Assembly (NCBI GenBank): GCA_938009905.1
Contig: CALLGK010000133.1
Coordinates: 1-35,551 of the forward strand
Direction of reading: 5' to 3'
DNA length: 35,551 bases
Origin: an uncultured Acidimicrobiales bacterium
GTDB lineage: Bacteria; Actinomycetota; Acidimicrobiia; Acidimicrobiales; SZUA-35
Shown here in pieces: positions 34,295-35,551 of this stretch. Position numbers and translations under genes: made by a program. Position 1 is the stretch's first letter. Each line of letters begins with the position of its first letter. The notes beneath the pieces are model-generated. The model worked only from the letters and a program-made list of their open reading frames with translations. It searched no databases and had not been told where the DNA came from.

Positions 34295-35551
34295 ATGGCA
34301 GACGTCAACGAGATTCTTTACACGATCCTTGAAAAGGTCATGGGAGATCCAGCACAGGCTCAGGCATACGCCTCGAACCCGTCTGAGTACCTCATCGCTG
34401 AAGGACTCGATTCAGAAGATCTTTCGCAGATCAACATGGCCGACACGGTCAGCAACGTGAGCAACACGCTCGAAATCGCACCACAGACCACCCAGACGCT
34501 CATCGAGGTCACCCCCGAGGCGTTCGGTGGCCCCGCTGCCGCCCCTGCCGCTGCTGCTCCGGCCGCTGCACCTGCTGATCCTGGTCCATCGACCCCTGCC
34601 GCAAGCGCTCCTGCCGCTGCCGCTCCGTCAACCCCTGCTGCAACGGCTCCTGCCGCTGCTGCTCCGGCTCCTGCTGCCGCTCCAGCCCCTGCTGCTGCTC
34701 CGGCCGCTGCTCCGGCTCCCGTAACGCTCGAGACCGTCGAAACGACGATCAACGAGTATGTGAACGTCGTCTATGAGGGTGACGAGACCATCACAAACAA
34801 CTTCGTTGACAACTCAACCGACTTCGAAATCGAGATCGACGGCGACGTTGCCGGCGATGTTGAGATCGAGATCGACAACGAGGTCACCAACGCCAACGCA
34901 CTTGGCGAAGGTTCCGTTGCTGCTGGCGAAGACGTCAACGGTGCAGCCACCGGTGACGGTGCGATTGCGGTCGGTGGCGACGCCACTGATTCACAGTTCA
35001 ACTCTGGCGACAATGCTGCGCAGGTTGATGGTGACAACGACGGCGTGATCGTGACCGGCGGAAACGAAGGTGTGGTCGCTGGCGGCGATGTCGACGATGT
35101 GATCATTGGCGACGGCAACACCCAGACCGGCGAGGCCGATGTGGTTGTGAGTGGTGACGGCAATGCCGTGACCAATGTCGAGGGCTCAGACAACACGGTT
35201 GGCTCCGACATCACGCAGGTCGAGACCGATGGCGGCGACGCTGTCGTTGGCGACGACAACCAGACGATCCAAGGCTCCGACGATGTCAACGCTGGGTTCG
35301 GCGACGGCAACGTTGTCGATGCTTCGAACGCCGACGTCGACGATTCCAACCTGAACTTCGGTGATGGTGGATCCGTTCAAGACAACGACACCTCGACCGA
35401 GAGCACCATTGAGGACTCGTTCAACGAGGACACGACCGTCGACACCGACATCGACACCGATGTCACCGTCGACAACGATGAGAGCATCAACGACGTCGGC
35501 AACATCGACGACAGCTCAACCAGCGATATCGATGACTCGTTCAACGAGATC
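34295..35551 (+). CDS. IniB-like protein, 5' part (N-terminal IniB domain, acidic repeat domain)
   Basis: The gene starts at ATG 34295 and its frame is open to the end of the window (419 codons, no stop). Residues 1-75 resemble the IniB N-terminal domain: ILYTILEKVMGDPAQAQAYA, then EYLIAEGLDSEDLSQIN. Residues 80-142 are a Pro/Ala-rich linker. From about 155 the chain is strongly acidic and repetitive, with many GDGN/GDDN/GGD units and a second section of D/T/S repeats such as DSFNED and DIDTDV. No signal peptide or membrane helix is seen. In mycobacteria iniB starts an operon with the dynamin-like GTPase genes iniA and iniC; those would lie to the right if conserved. Function of IniB itself is not established. 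Confidence 0.75.
   Translation, partial: MADVNEILYTILEKVMGDPAQAQAYASNPSEYLIAEGLDSEDLSQINMADTVSNVSNTLEIAPQTTQTLIEVTPEAFGGPAAAPAAAAPAAAPADPGPSTPAASAPAAAAPSTPAATAPAAAAPAPAAAPAPAAAPAAAPAPVTLETVETTINEYVNVVYEGDETITNNFVDNSTDFEIEIDGDVAGDVEIEIDNEVTNANALGEGSVAAGEDVNGAATGDGAIAVGGDATDSQFNSGDNAAQVDGDNDGVIVTGGNEGVVAGGDVDDVIIGDGNTQTGEADVVVSGDGNAVTNVEGSDNTVGSDITQVETDGGDAVVGDDNQTIQGSDDVNAGFGDGNVVDASNADVDDSNLNFGDGGSVQDNDTSTESTIEDSFNEDTTVDTDIDTDVTVDNDESINDVGNIDDSSTSDIDDSFNEI

Noticed and set aside
34541-34720. GCT/CCG-rich repetitive DNA considered as a CRISPR or microsatellite array
   Set aside because: The repetition follows codons of an Ala/Pro linker inside an open frame and has no spacer structure.
34360-35349. 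Minus-strand open frames opposite the iniB-like gene
   Set aside because: They arise from the Pro/Ala codon repeats and the acidic repeats read backwards. The plus strand has a strong ribosome binding site and a sensible domain order.

Overview
The window is high-GC DNA with many GTG starts, ATGA-type overlaps and several starts that look leaderless. Together with an IniB-type protein, a long LuxR-type ATPase regulator and an actinobacterial-style SerC, this points to an actinobacterium. An environmental Acidimicrobiia (Ilumatobacter-like) is my best guess, but it is an inference from gene content and no marker gene is present. No rRNA, tRNA, CRISPR array, insertion sequence or phage gene was recognised, and coding density is high.

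Layout. 1-647: the 3' part of a DMT/EamA transporter. 713-4911: a NatAB-like ABC exporter (minus strand) divergent from a histidine kinase/response regulator pair (plus strand), probably a sensor-exporter module. 4933-8807: two tandem, overlapping acyltransferase-3/SGNH proteins that decorate envelope glycans. 8808-11526: the branched-chain amino acid locus ilvBN, preceded by a 15-codon leader peptide rich in Leu/Val/Ile codons and a hairpin-T-tract attenuator. 11625-13076: an unrecognised polytopic membrane protein. 13095-14669: GlpD-type glycerol-3-phosphate dehydrogenase (minus). 14776-16529: a second ABC exporter. 16566-18042: an enoyl-CoA hydratase convergent with a TetR regulator. 18281-19603: MetY-type sulfhydrylase. 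19621-21540: a third acyltransferase-3/SGNH protein. 21798-23888: a cyclophilin, a 2-oxoglutarate/Fe(II) oxygenase and MsrB. 23885-27014: two tandem secreted proteins that join DUF4214 repeats to a zinc metallopeptidase. 27102-31518: SerC, divergent from a class I aminotransferase and an S9 peptidase. 31696-35551: a 792-residue LuxR-type STAND regulator followed by an IniB-like protein that runs off the window.

The most interesting parts are: (i) the right-hand end, which looks like an IniR-IniB envelope-stress locus outside mycobacteria, with inverted repeats just upstream of the iniB-like promoter and a modified Walker A motif in the regulator; (ii) the ilv attenuator, whose leader peptide can be read directly; and (iii) the duplicated DUF4214-metallopeptidase pair. 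Much of the rest is ordinary amino-acid metabolism, transport and cell-envelope modification.
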